Below, one piece after another: positions 26,686 through 35,302 of a stretch of DNA of 64,000 nucleotides; within the stretch, counting starts at the first letter, position 1; each line of letters begins with the position of its first letter. The translations under genes and the position numbers were made by a program. The stretch is from positions 44,441 to 108,440 of the forward strand of contig DASWNP010000036.1 of NCBI GenBank assembly GCA_036399175.1, read 5' to 3'. This stretch comes from DASWNP01 sp036399175. GTDB lineage: Bacteria; Acidobacteriota; Blastocatellia; Pyrinomonadales; Pyrinomonadaceae. A model generated the notes under the pieces. It searched no databases and had not been told where the DNA came from. It saw only the letters and a program-made list of their open reading frames with translations.

Positions 26686-27711
26686 TCACGTCGGAAGCTG
26701 GCGCGGAGGAACGGGAGGGCGCTTTGTCCTCTCGTCTTCGGATGGGCGTCTGTTGTCGCCGGTCTCGGCGAACATCTCCTTGATTGCGCCGACGCTCGAA
26801 AGCATCGTCGAAGTCTCGACCGGCATGAAGATGACCTTCGAGTTATTGCCGCGCGACATCTCTTTGAGACTCTCGATGTAGCGCGCCGTGATGAGATACT
26901 GCGCGGGATTGCCGACGCCCTCCATCGTGCGCGCCACTTGCCCGATGGCCTCGGCCTCGGCTTCGGCGTTTCTCAGACGCGCCTGAGCCGCGCCCTCCGC
27001 CTGTAGGATGGCCGACTGTTTCTCGCCCTCTGCGCGCATCACCGCCGCCTGCTTCTCGCCCTCTGCGCGCGTGATGGCGGCCTGTCGCTCGCCTTCGGCC
27101 TGGAGGACGAGCGCGCGGCGATTGCGCTCGGCGGTCATCTGCTTCTCCATCGTGACGCGCACGTCCTCCGGCGGGTTGATGTTCTTCACGTCCACGCGCG
27201 TCACCTTCACGCCCCACTTGTCGGTCGCTTCGTCGAGGATGATTCTGAGCTTGGAGTTAATCTGGTCTCGCGAAGAGAGCGTGTGGTCTAAGTCCATCTC
27301 GCCCATCACGGCGCGCATGCCCGTGATAGTCAACTGCACGATGCCGCCGATGAGGTCGGTCACTTCGTAGACGGCCTTGACCGCGTCTGTAATCTGCCAG
27401 TAGACGACCGAATCGACGTGGATGGTCACGTTATCGCGCGTGATAACGGGCTGCGGCGGCAAGTCTATGTACTGCTCGCGCAGGTCGATGGAAGTCAGCC
27501 CCGGTCGCACGTTCGTCCAGTAGACGCCGCGCGGCTTGTCGAGGAAAGGCACGATGATGTTGAGGCCGCTGACGGCCACCCGACTGAAACGTCCCAGACG
27601 CTCAATCAGCATCACGGTCGCCTGCGGCACAATCTTGATGGTCTTGGCCGCGACAATCAGCGTGCCGATTGCCAGCACCATCAGGACGAAAAGAAAAAGG
27701 ATTCCTTCCAT
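26686..27711 (-). CDS. SPFH/Band-7 membrane protein (slipin/QmcA-like)
   Basis: 341 residues. N-terminal membrane helix (1-22), SPFH domain (28-190; VPQATVMLIERLGRF, NINPPEDVRVTMEKQM) and a coiled region with the repeated phrase RAEGEKQ (about 205-245), ending in a flexible Pro/Arg tail. Members form large membrane-associated rings that organise lipids or regulate proteases. No NfeD partner lies next to it, unlike many slipin loci. The acidic/basic repeat RAEGEKQAAVM recurs three times. Confidence 0.85.
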   Translation of the reverse strand: MEGILFLFVLMVLAIGTLIVAAKTIKIVPQATVMLIERLGRFSRVAVSGLNIIVPFLDKPRGVYWTNVRPGLTSIDLREQYIDLPPQPVITRDNVTIHVDSVVYWQITDAVKAVYEVTDLIGGIVQLTITGMRAVMGEMDLDHTLSSRDQINSKLRIILDEATDKWGVKVTRVDVKNINPPEDVRVTMEKQMTAERNRRALVLQAEGERQAAITRAEGEKQAAVMRAEGEKQSAILQAEGAAQARLRNAEAEAEAIGQVARTMEGVGNPAQYLITARYIESLKEMSRGNNSKVIFMPVETSTMLSSVGAIKEMFAETGDNRRPSEDERTKRPPVPPRQLPT

Positions 27712-27901
27712 ATCAGCCTCCGTTCAGCTTCTTCTCAAGCTGCCACTGCCTCTGCTCGTTCGACGTTTGAAATAAGTTCTTCTTTGAGCCCGAAACCTTA
27801 AACCCGCGACTCGAAAACTTCTCTTCTCTGTGCCAAAGACTATATCCGATTGTGACCGCCATTTGAAAGAAAAGGATGAACGATGAGCGCGGAATGAAAA
27901 G

Positions 27902-27991
27902 CAGTTTTAAGTTTTAAGTTTTCAGTTTTCGGTTTTCAGCAGAAGACACAGCTTCTCGTCTGAAAACTGAAAACCGAAAACTTAAAACTGC
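27902..27991. repeat. Heptamer-arm inverted repeat (TTTTAAG type)
   Basis: Left TTTTAAG x2, TTTTCAG, TTTTCGG, TTTTCAG; right CTGAAAA x2, CCGAAAA, CTTAAAA. Spacer CAGAAGACACAGCTTCTCG resembles the shared core. The right arm includes the amidase TAA (27982-27984). Confidence 0.88.
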
Positions 27992-29382
27992 TTCACCGTT
28001 TTTCTTTCGACGATGCGGGCGGCGGCGAGCACTTCGCGTTCGGCGCGGGGTCGTCCGACGATTTGCACGCCGACGGGCAAGCCTTCGCGCGTCCGCCCGG
28101 CGGGAACGGAGACGGCTGGAAGGTCGTAGACGTTGAAAGTCTGCGCGTAGCTGAACGCGCGAAAGACGCTAAGGGTTTCGTCGCCTGACGAAACCTTCCG
28201 CGCGCCGTGCTCGAAGGCGGCGACAGCGCCGACGGGCGCGATGAGAAGCGGCGTCTGCTTCATCCATTCCAGAAGCCGCTCGCGCCGCTCGTCGCGCTCA
28301 GTCCACGCGCGCAGATAGTCTTCGAGCCCGGCCGCCTCAGCACGTCGCCCGCGCTCCAGCATCATGCGCACCACCTCGCCGCCTTCGCTCTCACGCCCCT
28401 CGAACATCGAGCGCAGAAAGGCGCGCGTCGCCGGTGCGAACAACTCAAGCCAGAGGCGTGCGCCATGCTCTACTTCGGGCGGACGTTCTTCGACGACTTC
28501 GAGCCCGGCGTCGCCGAGCGCACGCGCCGCACGCTCGACCGCGCCCCGCGTCTCATCAGAAACCTTCACCACGCCGTCGTGCGCGTACCACGCGACGCGC
28601 CGCCCGCGCACGTCCACCTCTTCAGACGCCCCCTCAGCATCCTTCTCAACATCAAACTCCGCGCGCTCTCCGGCCAGCACTTCGTAGAGCAGCGCGACAT
28701 CCTCGACGCGGCGCGCAATCGGCCCCAGACTCGCCGCGAGCGAGAACGCGCCGCGCATCGGAGGACAATGCCCGCCGCCGGGGATGCTGCCCGCCGTCGG
28801 CTTCAAGCCGACGACGCCGCAGAAGTGCGCCGGGATGCGAATCGAGCCGACGAGGTCGCTGCCCAGGCTCGCCGCCGACATCGAGGCCGCCACCGCCGCC
28901 GCGCATCCGCCACTCGACCCGCCCGATGTGCGGCGCTCGTCGTGCGGATTGTTCGTGCGCCCGAAGACCGGATTATCCGCCGTGTAGTCGAGCGCAAGCT
29001 CGGACGTGTTGGTCTTACCCAAAACAATCGCGCCCGCCGCGCGCAGACGCGCCACCGCCTCGGCGTCTCGCTCAGGCACGAACCCGGCGCGCGCCCTCGT
29101 CCCGCTCGTCGTGCGCAAGGCCGCCGTCTCAATCGTGTCCTTCACCGTCAACGGCAAGCCTTCAAGCGCGCCCACCCTCTCGCCCCGCCGCAACAGCCTG
29201 CTTTCCGCGCGCCGCGCACACTCCAAAGCATCCGGCGCGAGCGTCACGACCGCGTTCAGCCGCCCGTTCAACGCCTCAATCCTTCGCAGATGCGCCTCCA
29301 CCACCTCGACCGGCGACACCTCCCGCGCACGCATCAATCTCACCAACTCGACCGCCGACAATTGCGTCAATTCTTCTGTCAT
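27982..29382 (-). CDS. Amidase-signature hydrolase (GatA-like fold)
   Basis: 466 residues with the Ser-cisSer-Lys triad: Lys81 (PLTVKDTIE), cis-Ser156 (TSGGSSGG) and nucleophile Ser180 (GSDLVGSIRIP). The usual GSDTGGS reads GSDLVGS, so residues just before the nucleophile differ from GatA; together with the absence of gatB/gatC here, this favours a free-standing amidase. The LysR gene is upstream on the same strand, across a heptamer element, and might regulate it. Confidence 0.85.
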   Translation of the reverse strand: MTEELTQLSAVELVRLMRAREVSPVEVVEAHLRRIEALNGRLNAVVTLAPDALECARRAESRLLRRGERVGALEGLPLTVKDTIETAALRTTSGTRARAGFVPERDAEAVARLRAAGAIVLGKTNTSELALDYTADNPVFGRTNNPHDERRTSGGSSGGCAAAVAASMSAASLGSDLVGSIRIPAHFCGVVGLKPTAGSIPGGGHCPPMRGAFSLAASLGPIARRVEDVALLYEVLAGERAEFDVEKDAEGASEEVDVRGRRVAWYAHDGVVKVSDETRGAVERAARALGDAGLEVVEERPPEVEHGARLWLELFAPATRAFLRSMFEGRESEGGEVVRMMLERGRRAEAAGLEDYLRAWTERDERRERLLEWMKQTPLLIAPVGAVAAFEHGARKVSSGDETLSVFRAFSYAQTFNVYDLPAVSVPAGRTREGLPVGVQIVGRPRAEREVLAAARIVERKTVKQF

Positions 29383-29384
29383 AA

Positions 29385-29477
29385 AGTCTGGAGTCTGGAG
29401 TCTGGAGTCTGGAGTCTGGAGTCAAAGACAGGTTCTTTTGTTTTGACTCCAGACTCTCGACTCCAGACTCTAGACTA
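29385..29477. repeat. Heptamer-arm inverted repeat (AGTCTGG type, second copy)
   Basis: Left arm AGTCTGG x5; right GACTCCA-type units. Spacer AAAGACAGGTTCTTTTG. Closely matches the element at 9117-9210, 20 kb away, including the spacer and the bases that follow. It sits between the LysR stop and the amidase start. Confidence 0.92.
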
Positions 29478-30359
29478 TTATTGCGTGAGCAATTCGATGA
29501 ACTTACGCGCGGCTTTGCCGAGCGTGCGGTCGCTTCTGTAGATGAGGCCGACGGGGCGCGTCCACTCCGTTTCGACCAGGGAGACGACGGCGAGCTGGCC
29601 TGTGCGCTGCTCGTCGAGCACGGAGGGACGCGGGACGATGGCCGCGCCCATGCCAACTTCGACGGCGCGCTTGATGGTCTCGATGTTGTCGAACTCGGCG
29701 ACGCGCCGGACGGCGACGCCGTGCGAGCGCAGGATGCGGTCGATGGCGCGACGCGTCGGGATGTCGCGCTCGAAGAGCACGAAATCCTGCCCGTCGAGGT
29801 CGCGCGCGTGCAGCTTCTTTCGCTTGGCGAGCAGGTGTTGCGGCGGGCAGATGAGGACGAGGCGGTCGCCCTTCAGGGGCACGACCTCAAGGCCGCGCTT
29901 CTTTTCCGGATAGGCGACGACGCCAAGCTCGACCGCGCCGCCGAGCACGTCGCGCACGATGCGCGTCGTGCGGCTGTATTCGAGGTCGATTTTCGCCTGC
30001 GGGTATAGCTCCATGAAGCGGCGAACGGCGGGCGGCAGTTCATGCAAGCCTACGCTGTAGACGGTCGCCACCCTCACGCGCCCGCTCACCGTGCCCGTCA
30101 AATCGCGCATCCGCTCTTCGAGATTGGTATAAGCGGCGAGCACGCCCCGGCACGCCTCGAAGAAAGCTTCGCCCGCATCGGTCATCCGCAGCTCGCGCCG
30201 CCCGCGCACGCGCTCCAGAAGACGCCGCTTGAATTTCTCTTCGAGCCCGCGCACCTGCTGGCTGACAGCCGACTGCGTGACGAAGTTTCTTTCGGCGGCC
30301 TGAGAGAAGCTCTGCGTCTCCACGAGGTCGCAGAAGATTTTCAAGGTCTCAATCTGCAT
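29478..30359 (-). CDS. LysR-family transcriptional regulator
   Basis: 293 residues from ATG 30359 (MQIETLKIF). Winged helix-turn-helix in residues 1-60 (SFSQAAERNFVTQSAVSQQVRGLEEKF) and a periplasmic-binding-like effector domain (90-293). It resembles the CysB/CysL/CbbR-type subgroup, but the effector is unknown. Directly upstream of the amidase gene. Confidence 0.85.
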   Translation of the reverse strand: MQIETLKIFCDLVETQSFSQAAERNFVTQSAVSQQVRGLEEKFKRRLLERVRGRRELRMTDAGEAFFEACRGVLAAYTNLEERMRDLTGTVSGRVRVATVYSVGLHELPPAVRRFMELYPQAKIDLEYSRTTRIVRDVLGGAVELGVVAYPEKKRGLEVVPLKGDRLVLICPPQHLLAKRKKLHARDLDGQDFVLFERDIPTRRAIDRILRSHGVAVRRVAEFDNIETIKRAVEVGMGAAIVPRPSVLDEQRTGQLAVVSLVETEWTRPVGLIYRSDRTLGKAARKFIELLTQ

Positions 30360-30495
30360 GCATCCATTATAAATTTTACTCAACTATGTCTGCAAGATTT
30401 TTCATTTCACCTTATATCTCACGCGGCGTTAAAATCAGACTGGCTGAGAATCCCCCTCGTCCCGGACAAAGCGGAAGTGTCGGAGGTGGCACATT

Positions 30496-31086
30496 ATGGC
30501 GAAGTACGATTCGGAGATGACGCTCGGCGACGCTCGGAGCCTCTATTTCGACCTCTTCGGTTTCAAGAACGGAGGCTACGACGACGCGTGGGTGGTGGTG
30601 AAAGTCTGGCGCTTTCCCATCGTCTTTCCAAACACGAAGGGACGCCTGCGCGCCGTCAAGCTGCACGACCTGCATCACGTCCTGACGGAGTACGATGCGA
30701 ACTGGATGGGCGAGACCGAAATCGGCGCGTGGGAGGTGGCGACGGGGCTGCGAAAGCATTATCAGGGCTGGCTGCTCGATTTGCTGGCCTTCGCCATCGG
30801 CCTCGTGATTAACCCGCGCGGCGTCTATCGCGCATTCATGCGCGGGCGGCAAAGCTCGAATCTGTACGACATGGAGTTCACAGAGGAATTTCTCTCGAAC
30901 CGTGTCGGAGAGATACGCCGACAGCTTCGTCTCGACCGCGAGCCTGCGCCCGCGTCTCGGGCAGACAAGCTGAGCTTCGCGCTGTGGGCGACGTTGAGCG
31001 TTGGGGTCTACGCGGCCACAGCCGCTCTGTGTCTCGCCCCGCTCGTCGCTTTTGTAGGGCTCGTCGTCTGGTGGATGAAGGGCTGA
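30496..31086 (+). CDS. Coq4-like metal-site protein with C-terminal membrane helices
   Basis: 196 residues. The segment H57-D-L-H-H61 followed by 11 residues and E73 exactly fits H-D-x-x-H-x11-E, the zinc motif of Coq4, which in ubiquinone synthesis handles the C1 step. The surrounding phrase (KLHDLHHVLTEYDANWMGE) is also Coq4-like. The rest differs: a hydrophobic segment at 95-115 and one or two membrane helices at 165-192. It lies 260 bases upstream of sdhC, so a quinone-linked role is an attractive inference, unproved. Confidence 0.6.
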   Translation: MAKYDSEMTLGDARSLYFDLFGFKNGGYDDAWVVVKVWRFPIVFPNTKGRLRAVKLHDLHHVLTEYDANWMGETEIGAWEVATGLRKHYQGWLLDLLAFAIGLVINPRGVYRAFMRGRQSSNLYDMEFTEEFLSNRVGEIRRQLRLDREPAPASRADKLSFALWATLSVGVYAATAALCLAPLVAFVGLVVWWMKG

Positions 31087-31206
31087 TGAGAAGCGTCGTC
31101 TTCAGCGTCTTTGAATATCTCGCGCCGGCGCGAGGCGCGTTGCGGCGGGCGTGCGCGCGTCAGGGTGAAGCATTAGCAGGAGGCGCGCATGGGTTTAGAT
31201 TGACGA

Positions 31207-31234
31207 TTGCTTTTCTGGCTCGCCTCTATATAAT
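31207..31234 (+). promoter_or_regulatory. Sigma70-like promoter of sdhCAB
   Basis: TTGCTT (31207-31212), 16-base spacer, perfect TATAAT (31229-31234), about 115 bases before sdhC. Confidence 0.6.
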
Positions 31235-31348
31235 CTGGGGCGTCCAAACAATCTCGAATGTTATTTTCCGGCGCGGCATACCTGCCTTTCGAGAGGGTCG
31301 CACTTTGGCTTCAGTCTTCAAAGCGGCAAAGGAGAGCTTTCCTGAGAT

Positions 31349-32029
31349 ATGGCTGTTCGTCTAAGTAGGACTTTCATTCTGCGCAAGCTGCACCAGTTAT
31401 CGGGCATCGTGCCGCTCGGCGCGTTTCTGCTCGAACATCTCTACACGAACTCGAAGGCCGCGCACCCGCAGAACGGCGCGCAGAATTTCAACGAGGCGGT
31501 GGCCGACTTGCAAGCCATCCCTTACGTGCTGCTGCTCGAAATCGGCTTCATCTTTATCCCGCTCATCTACCACGCCGTCTACGGTCTGGTGATTACGTGG
31601 GAGTCGCGCCCGAACAACCTGAACTACCCTTACCCGCGCAACTGGTTCTACACCATCCAGCGCATCACGGGCGTCATTCTCTTCTTCTTCATCCTCTTTC
31701 ACGTCCTCAATTTTCGCTTCGGTCTGATTCCCGGGCTTAACACCGAATCGGTCGCGCACGCGCCTGACAAAGCCTTCCAGATTGTGGCGCGCGAGTTTCA
31801 GATGCCCGCGATTTTCATCGTCTATCTCGTCGGCATCACCTCGACCATCTGGCACTTCGCCAACGGTCTCTGGCTCTTCGCCGTCGATTGGGGCATCGTC
31901 ATCGGCGAGCGCGCGCAGCGTCTCACAGGCTACGCCTGCATCGGTTTCGGCGTCGTTCTGCTGGCCTTCTGGATTAACGTCGCGGTCGCTTTCCTTCGTC
32001 CCGGAGGACTCTTCGGAGGGATACTTTAA
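31349..32029 (+). CDS. sdhC: Succinate dehydrogenase cytochrome b558 subunit
   Basis: 226 residues, five membrane helices, Bacillus-type SdhC that binds two haems b and quinone. Early phrase RKLHQLSGIVPLGAFLLEHL, later HAVYGLVI, LFHVLN and IWHFANGLWLF supply the helix histidines expected for haem ligation. First gene of sdhCAB; sdhA starts 2 bases after its stop. Single large cytochrome subunit fits a menaquinone-type B complex. Confidence 0.92.
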   Translation: MAVRLSRTFILRKLHQLSGIVPLGAFLLEHLYTNSKAAHPQNGAQNFNEAVADLQAIPYVLLLEIGFIFIPLIYHAVYGLVITWESRPNNLNYPYPRNWFYTIQRITGVILFFFILFHVLNFRFGLIPGLNTESVAHAPDKAFQIVAREFQMPAIFIVYLVGITSTIWHFANGLWLFAVDWGIVIGERAQRLTGYACIGFGVVLLAFWINVAVAFLRPGGLFGGIL

Positions 32030-32031
32030 GC

Positions 32032-34050
32032 ATGGCAGTCGCAGGAAAAAACGGCATCCGCATCGCCATCGTGGGCGGGGGCTTGGCAGGACTGGCGGCG
32101 GCAATGAAGATTGCCGAGGCGGGTCATAGCGTCGATTTGTTCTCGGTCGTCCCCGTCAAACGCTCTCATTCGGTCTGCGCGCAGGGCGGCATCAACGGCG
32201 CGGTCAACACCAAAGGCGAGGGCGACTCGACCTGGGAGCACTTCGACGACACGGTCTACGGCGGCGACTTTCTCGCCAACCAGCCGCCCGCCAAAGCGAT
32301 GTGCGAGATGGCTCCCTCCATCATCTATCTCTTCGACCGCATGGGCGTCCCCTTCTCGCGCACGAAAGAGGGCTTGCTCGACTTCCGTCGCTTCGGCGGC
32401 ACGAAACATCACCGCACGGCCTTCGCCGGAGCTTCGACCGGACAGCAATTGCTCTACGCGCTCGACGAGCAGGTCAGGCGGCGCGAGGTCGAAGGCAAGG
32501 TCAAGAAGTACGAAGGCTGGGAGATGCTCTCGCTCGTTCTGGACGACCATCAGGTCTGTCGCGGCCTCGTTGCGATGGAGCGTGCGACACTCGAAGTTAA
32601 AGCTTTCCCCGCCGATGCCGTGATTATGGCGACGGGCGGCCCCGGCCTCATCTTCGGCAAATCGACGAACTCGATGGTCTGCACCGGCTCGGCGGTCGCC
32701 GCCTGCTACCTGCAAGGCGCGCGCTACGCCAACGGCGAGTTTATACAGGTGCATCCGACCTCGATTCCGGGCGAAGACAAGCTGCGTTTGATGTCGGAGT
32801 CGGCGCGCGGCGAGGGCGGGCGCGTCTGGGTTCCCAAACAGCAGGGCGACCGTCGCTCCCCTTCCTCAATTCCTGAGAACGAGCGCTGGTACTTCCTCGA
32901 AGAGAAGTATCCGGCCTACGGCAACCTCGTCCCGCGCGACATCGCCACGCGCGAAATCTTTCAGGTCTGTCTCGACGGCTACGGCGTCGCGGGTGACAAT
33001 CAGGTCTACCTCGACCTGACGCACATTCCGGCAGAAACGCTCGACCGCAAGCTCGGCGCTATCTTAGAAATCTATGAGATGTTCGTCGGCGACGACCCGC
33101 GCCACGTCCCCATGCGCATCTTCCCCGGCGTCCATTATTCGATGGGCGGCCTCTGGGTCGATTTCGACCAGCGCACGAACATTCCGGGTCTGCTCGCCGC
33201 AGGCGAATGCGACTACTCGATTCACGGCGCGAACCGCCTCGGCGCTAACTCTCTCGTCAGTTGCGTCTACGGCGGCTTCGTCGCCGCGCCCGCCGCTATC
33301 GAGTTCGCACAAAACGTCGAGCGCAACGGCTCAAACGGCTCTCGAATCTACGAGCAGGAACAGCGTCGGCAGCAGGAAATCAACAATCGACTGATGAAGC
33401 AGTCGGGCACGGAGAATCAGTATGTCATTCACGACGAGATGGGCAAGTGGATGACGGACAACGTGACGGTCGTCCGCTACAACGACAAGCTCAAGGCGAC
33501 CGACGAGAAGCTGCTCGAATTGATGGACAGGTATGAACGCATCTCTCTGAACGACTCGAACATGTGGGCGACGCACGCGCTGCCGCACGCAAGGCAGCTC
33601 AAGCACATGCTTGAGCTGGCGCGCGTCATCACCATCGGCGCTCTGAACCGCAACGAGTCGCGCGGCGCGCACTACAAGCCCGACTTCCCCGTCCGCGACG
33701 ACGATAATTTCCTCAAGACCACCATCGCAGAGTATTCCGGCGAAGGCCCCGTCTTCTCCTGGGAAGCGGTCGATGTCTCGCTGGTGAAACCGCGCAAGCG
33801 CGACTACAGCAAGGGCAAGCAGGAACAGAAAACGTCGTCGGGAGGACAGGCCGAAAACGCGCCGACCAAAGACGGAGCGGCGCAGATTCCCGCTTCGGGC
33901 TGGGAGCAGAAACCGCCCAACCTTTCGGGGCCGGCCGTCTGGAATCAGAACAAGGAACAGGTTGATCGCAGCGTCTCCGGTGAAGTCGAGACGCGTCGAG
34001 AGCAAGGCAAGTCAATCGAAGAAGCAGGGGGTAAATCAGACGAGGTATGA
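32032..34050 (+). CDS. sdhA: Succinate dehydrogenase flavoprotein subunit
   Basis: 672 residues. N-terminal FAD motif (IVGGGLAGLAAAMKIAEAG), covalent flavin His46 in RSHSVCAQGGIN, substrate-site phrases HPTSIPGEDKL, HYSMGGLWVD and CDYSIHGANRLGANSL. Oxidises succinate in the TCA cycle. The last ~70 residues (EQKTSSGGQAENAPTKDG onward) are a hydrophilic low-complexity extension not needed for the fold. Overlaps sdhB by 4 bases (ATGA). Confidence 0.97.
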   Translation: MAVAGKNGIRIAIVGGGLAGLAAAMKIAEAGHSVDLFSVVPVKRSHSVCAQGGINGAVNTKGEGDSTWEHFDDTVYGGDFLANQPPAKAMCEMAPSIIYLFDRMGVPFSRTKEGLLDFRRFGGTKHHRTAFAGASTGQQLLYALDEQVRRREVEGKVKKYEGWEMLSLVLDDHQVCRGLVAMERATLEVKAFPADAVIMATGGPGLIFGKSTNSMVCTGSAVAACYLQGARYANGEFIQVHPTSIPGEDKLRLMSESARGEGGRVWVPKQQGDRRSPSSIPENERWYFLEEKYPAYGNLVPRDIATREIFQVCLDGYGVAGDNQVYLDLTHIPAETLDRKLGAILEIYEMFVGDDPRHVPMRIFPGVHYSMGGLWVDFDQRTNIPGLLAAGECDYSIHGANRLGANSLVSCVYGGFVAAPAAIEFAQNVERNGSNGSRIYEQEQRRQQEINNRLMKQSGTENQYVIHDEMGKWMTDNVTVVRYNDKLKATDEKLLELMDRYERISLNDSNMWATHALPHARQLKHMLELARVITIGALNRNESRGAHYKPDFPVRDDDNFLKTTIAEYSGEGPVFSWEAVDVSLVKPRKRDYSKGKQEQKTSSGGQAENAPTKDGAAQIPASGWEQKPPNLSGPAVWNQNKEQVDRSVSGEVETRREQGKSIEEAGGKSDEV

Positions 34051-34838
34051 GCGCACACGCAGATAACCGCGCGGGCGTCGCGGCGTCTCGCACGCCGCCC
34101 AAGTCGGTCGAGTTTCGCATCCGTCGTCGCGCCGACGAGAAATCCGACCCCTACTGGGAAGAGTTCTCAATTCCCTATCGCCCCAATCTCAACATCATCT
34201 CCTGCCTGATGGAGATACGCAAAAACCCCGTCACCAAAGACGGGCGACAGACCACTCCGCCCGTCTGGGACATGAACTGCCTCGAACAGGTCTGTGGCAT
34301 CTGCACGATGGTCATCAACGGGCGCGTGCGTCAATCCTGCTCCGCCCTCGTTGACCAGCTTGAGCAGCCCATCACGCTTGAGCCGATGTCGAAATTCCCG
34401 AACGTCCGCGACCTCGTCGTAGACCGCACGCGGATGTTCGACCACCTCAAGCAAGTCCACGCATGGATTGAGATTGACGGCTCTTACGACCTCGGCCCCG
34501 GCCCCAAGATGTCGCCCGAAGAGGTGGCCGAGCGCTACGCCTATTCGCGCTGCATGACCTGCGGCTGCTGTCTCGAAGCCTGCCCGCAATACGAGGGCGA
34601 CCAGTACATCGGCCCGCAAGCCATCGCGCAGGTGCGCTACCTGAACATGCACCCGACCGGCGTGATGACCCGCGACGAACGCCTCTCCGGCATCACCGGC
34701 GACGACGGCATCACCAACTGCGGCAACGCCCAGAACTGCGTCCGCGTCTGCCCCATGTCCATCCCGCTCACGAAGGCCATCTACGAAGAGAACCGAGAGA
34801 CCATCATTCACGGCCTCTTCGGCTGGCTCAAGCGATAG
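34047..34838 (+). CDS. sdhB: Succinate dehydrogenase iron-sulfur subunit
   Basis: 263 residues. Carries the [2Fe-2S] region (CLEQVCGICTMVINGRVRQSC pattern, residues 80-101), the [4Fe-4S] motif CMTCGCCLEACP and the [3Fe-4S] part CGNAQNCVRVCPMSIP. The ATGA overlap with sdhA suggests translational coupling. A terminator follows within 30 bases. Confidence 0.96.
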   Translation: MSAHADNRAGVAASRTPPKSVEFRIRRRADEKSDPYWEEFSIPYRPNLNIISCLMEIRKNPVTKDGRQTTPPVWDMNCLEQVCGICTMVINGRVRQSCSALVDQLEQPITLEPMSKFPNVRDLVVDRTRMFDHLKQVHAWIEIDGSYDLGPGPKMSPEEVAERYAYSRCMTCGCCLEACPQYEGDQYIGPQAIAQVRYLNMHPTGVMTRDERLSGITGDDGITNCGNAQNCVRVCPMSIPLTKAIYEENRETIIHGLFGWLKR

Positions 34839-34861
34839 TCCGGCGACGCAACACCGAAAAG

Positions 34862-34898
34862 AAGCGCGACGCGGTACGCCTGATACCGCGTCGCGCTT
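34862..34898 (+). terminator. Terminator of sdhCAB
   Basis: Perfect 15-bp stem AAGCGCGACGCGGTA / TACCGCGTCGCGCTT, 7-base loop, then TTCTC; 23 bases after the sdhB stop. Confidence 0.75.
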
Positions 34899-34979
34899 TC
34901 TCACGTTTATCAGCTTAAATTTAGACTCATGCGCGTCCGACCAAAACAGTTCGCACACGGCTAATTAAGTTAGCGCGCC

Positions 34980-35105
34980 TGCAAATATCATTTACATGCC
35001 TGTAAATGATATGTGTAGGTGTGTAAATAATTTTGTCACCGATGTAAATGTTATTTGCGTTTGTGTAAATCGTATTGTGCTGAATGTAAATGTTATTTAC
35101 ATGAG
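34980..35105. repeat. 21-bp tandem array of imperfect TGTAAAT palindromes
   Basis: Six consecutive 21-base units start at 34980, 35001, 35022, 35043, 35064 and 35085. Units begin TGTAAAT (TGCAAAT in the first); the last holds the perfect palindrome TGTAAAT-GTT-ATTTACA. The first two units join in a 12-bp inverted repeat (34985-34996/35001-35012, 4-base centre). One or two weaker units may follow to about 35147. The DNA is much more AT-rich than its surroundings. It lies between the sdhB terminator and a signalling gene starting at 35303. Confidence 0.85.
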
Positions 35106-35302
35106 TGACAAAGGTTTTTGCAGGCGTGCGAATGATGAAAGCGGCGCTGCTGAGAAACAAGCGGCGTCAAAATAAAGACTTGCGCGCGGCTGCCTGACTG
35201 TATTAAGTTGGATTCTGGCGGCAGAATCCACCGTCGCCCTCTCCCTTGCAAGCCCCGAAGTCCTTTCTTCAATTTCATCTTTTTACAGGAGCAGCCCACC
35301 GG

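Noticed and set aside
28207..29541. 444-codon plus-strand frame opposite the amidase
   Set aside because: Arg/His-rich translation running into a heptamer repeat; the amidase on the other strand has an intact triad.
34927..35160. Minus-strand 77-codon frame with 7-residue repeats (N-N-I-Y-I type)
   Set aside because: The periodicity comes directly from the 21-base DNA repeat, there is no clear ribosome site, and the palindromic units suit protein-binding sites better than a coding role.
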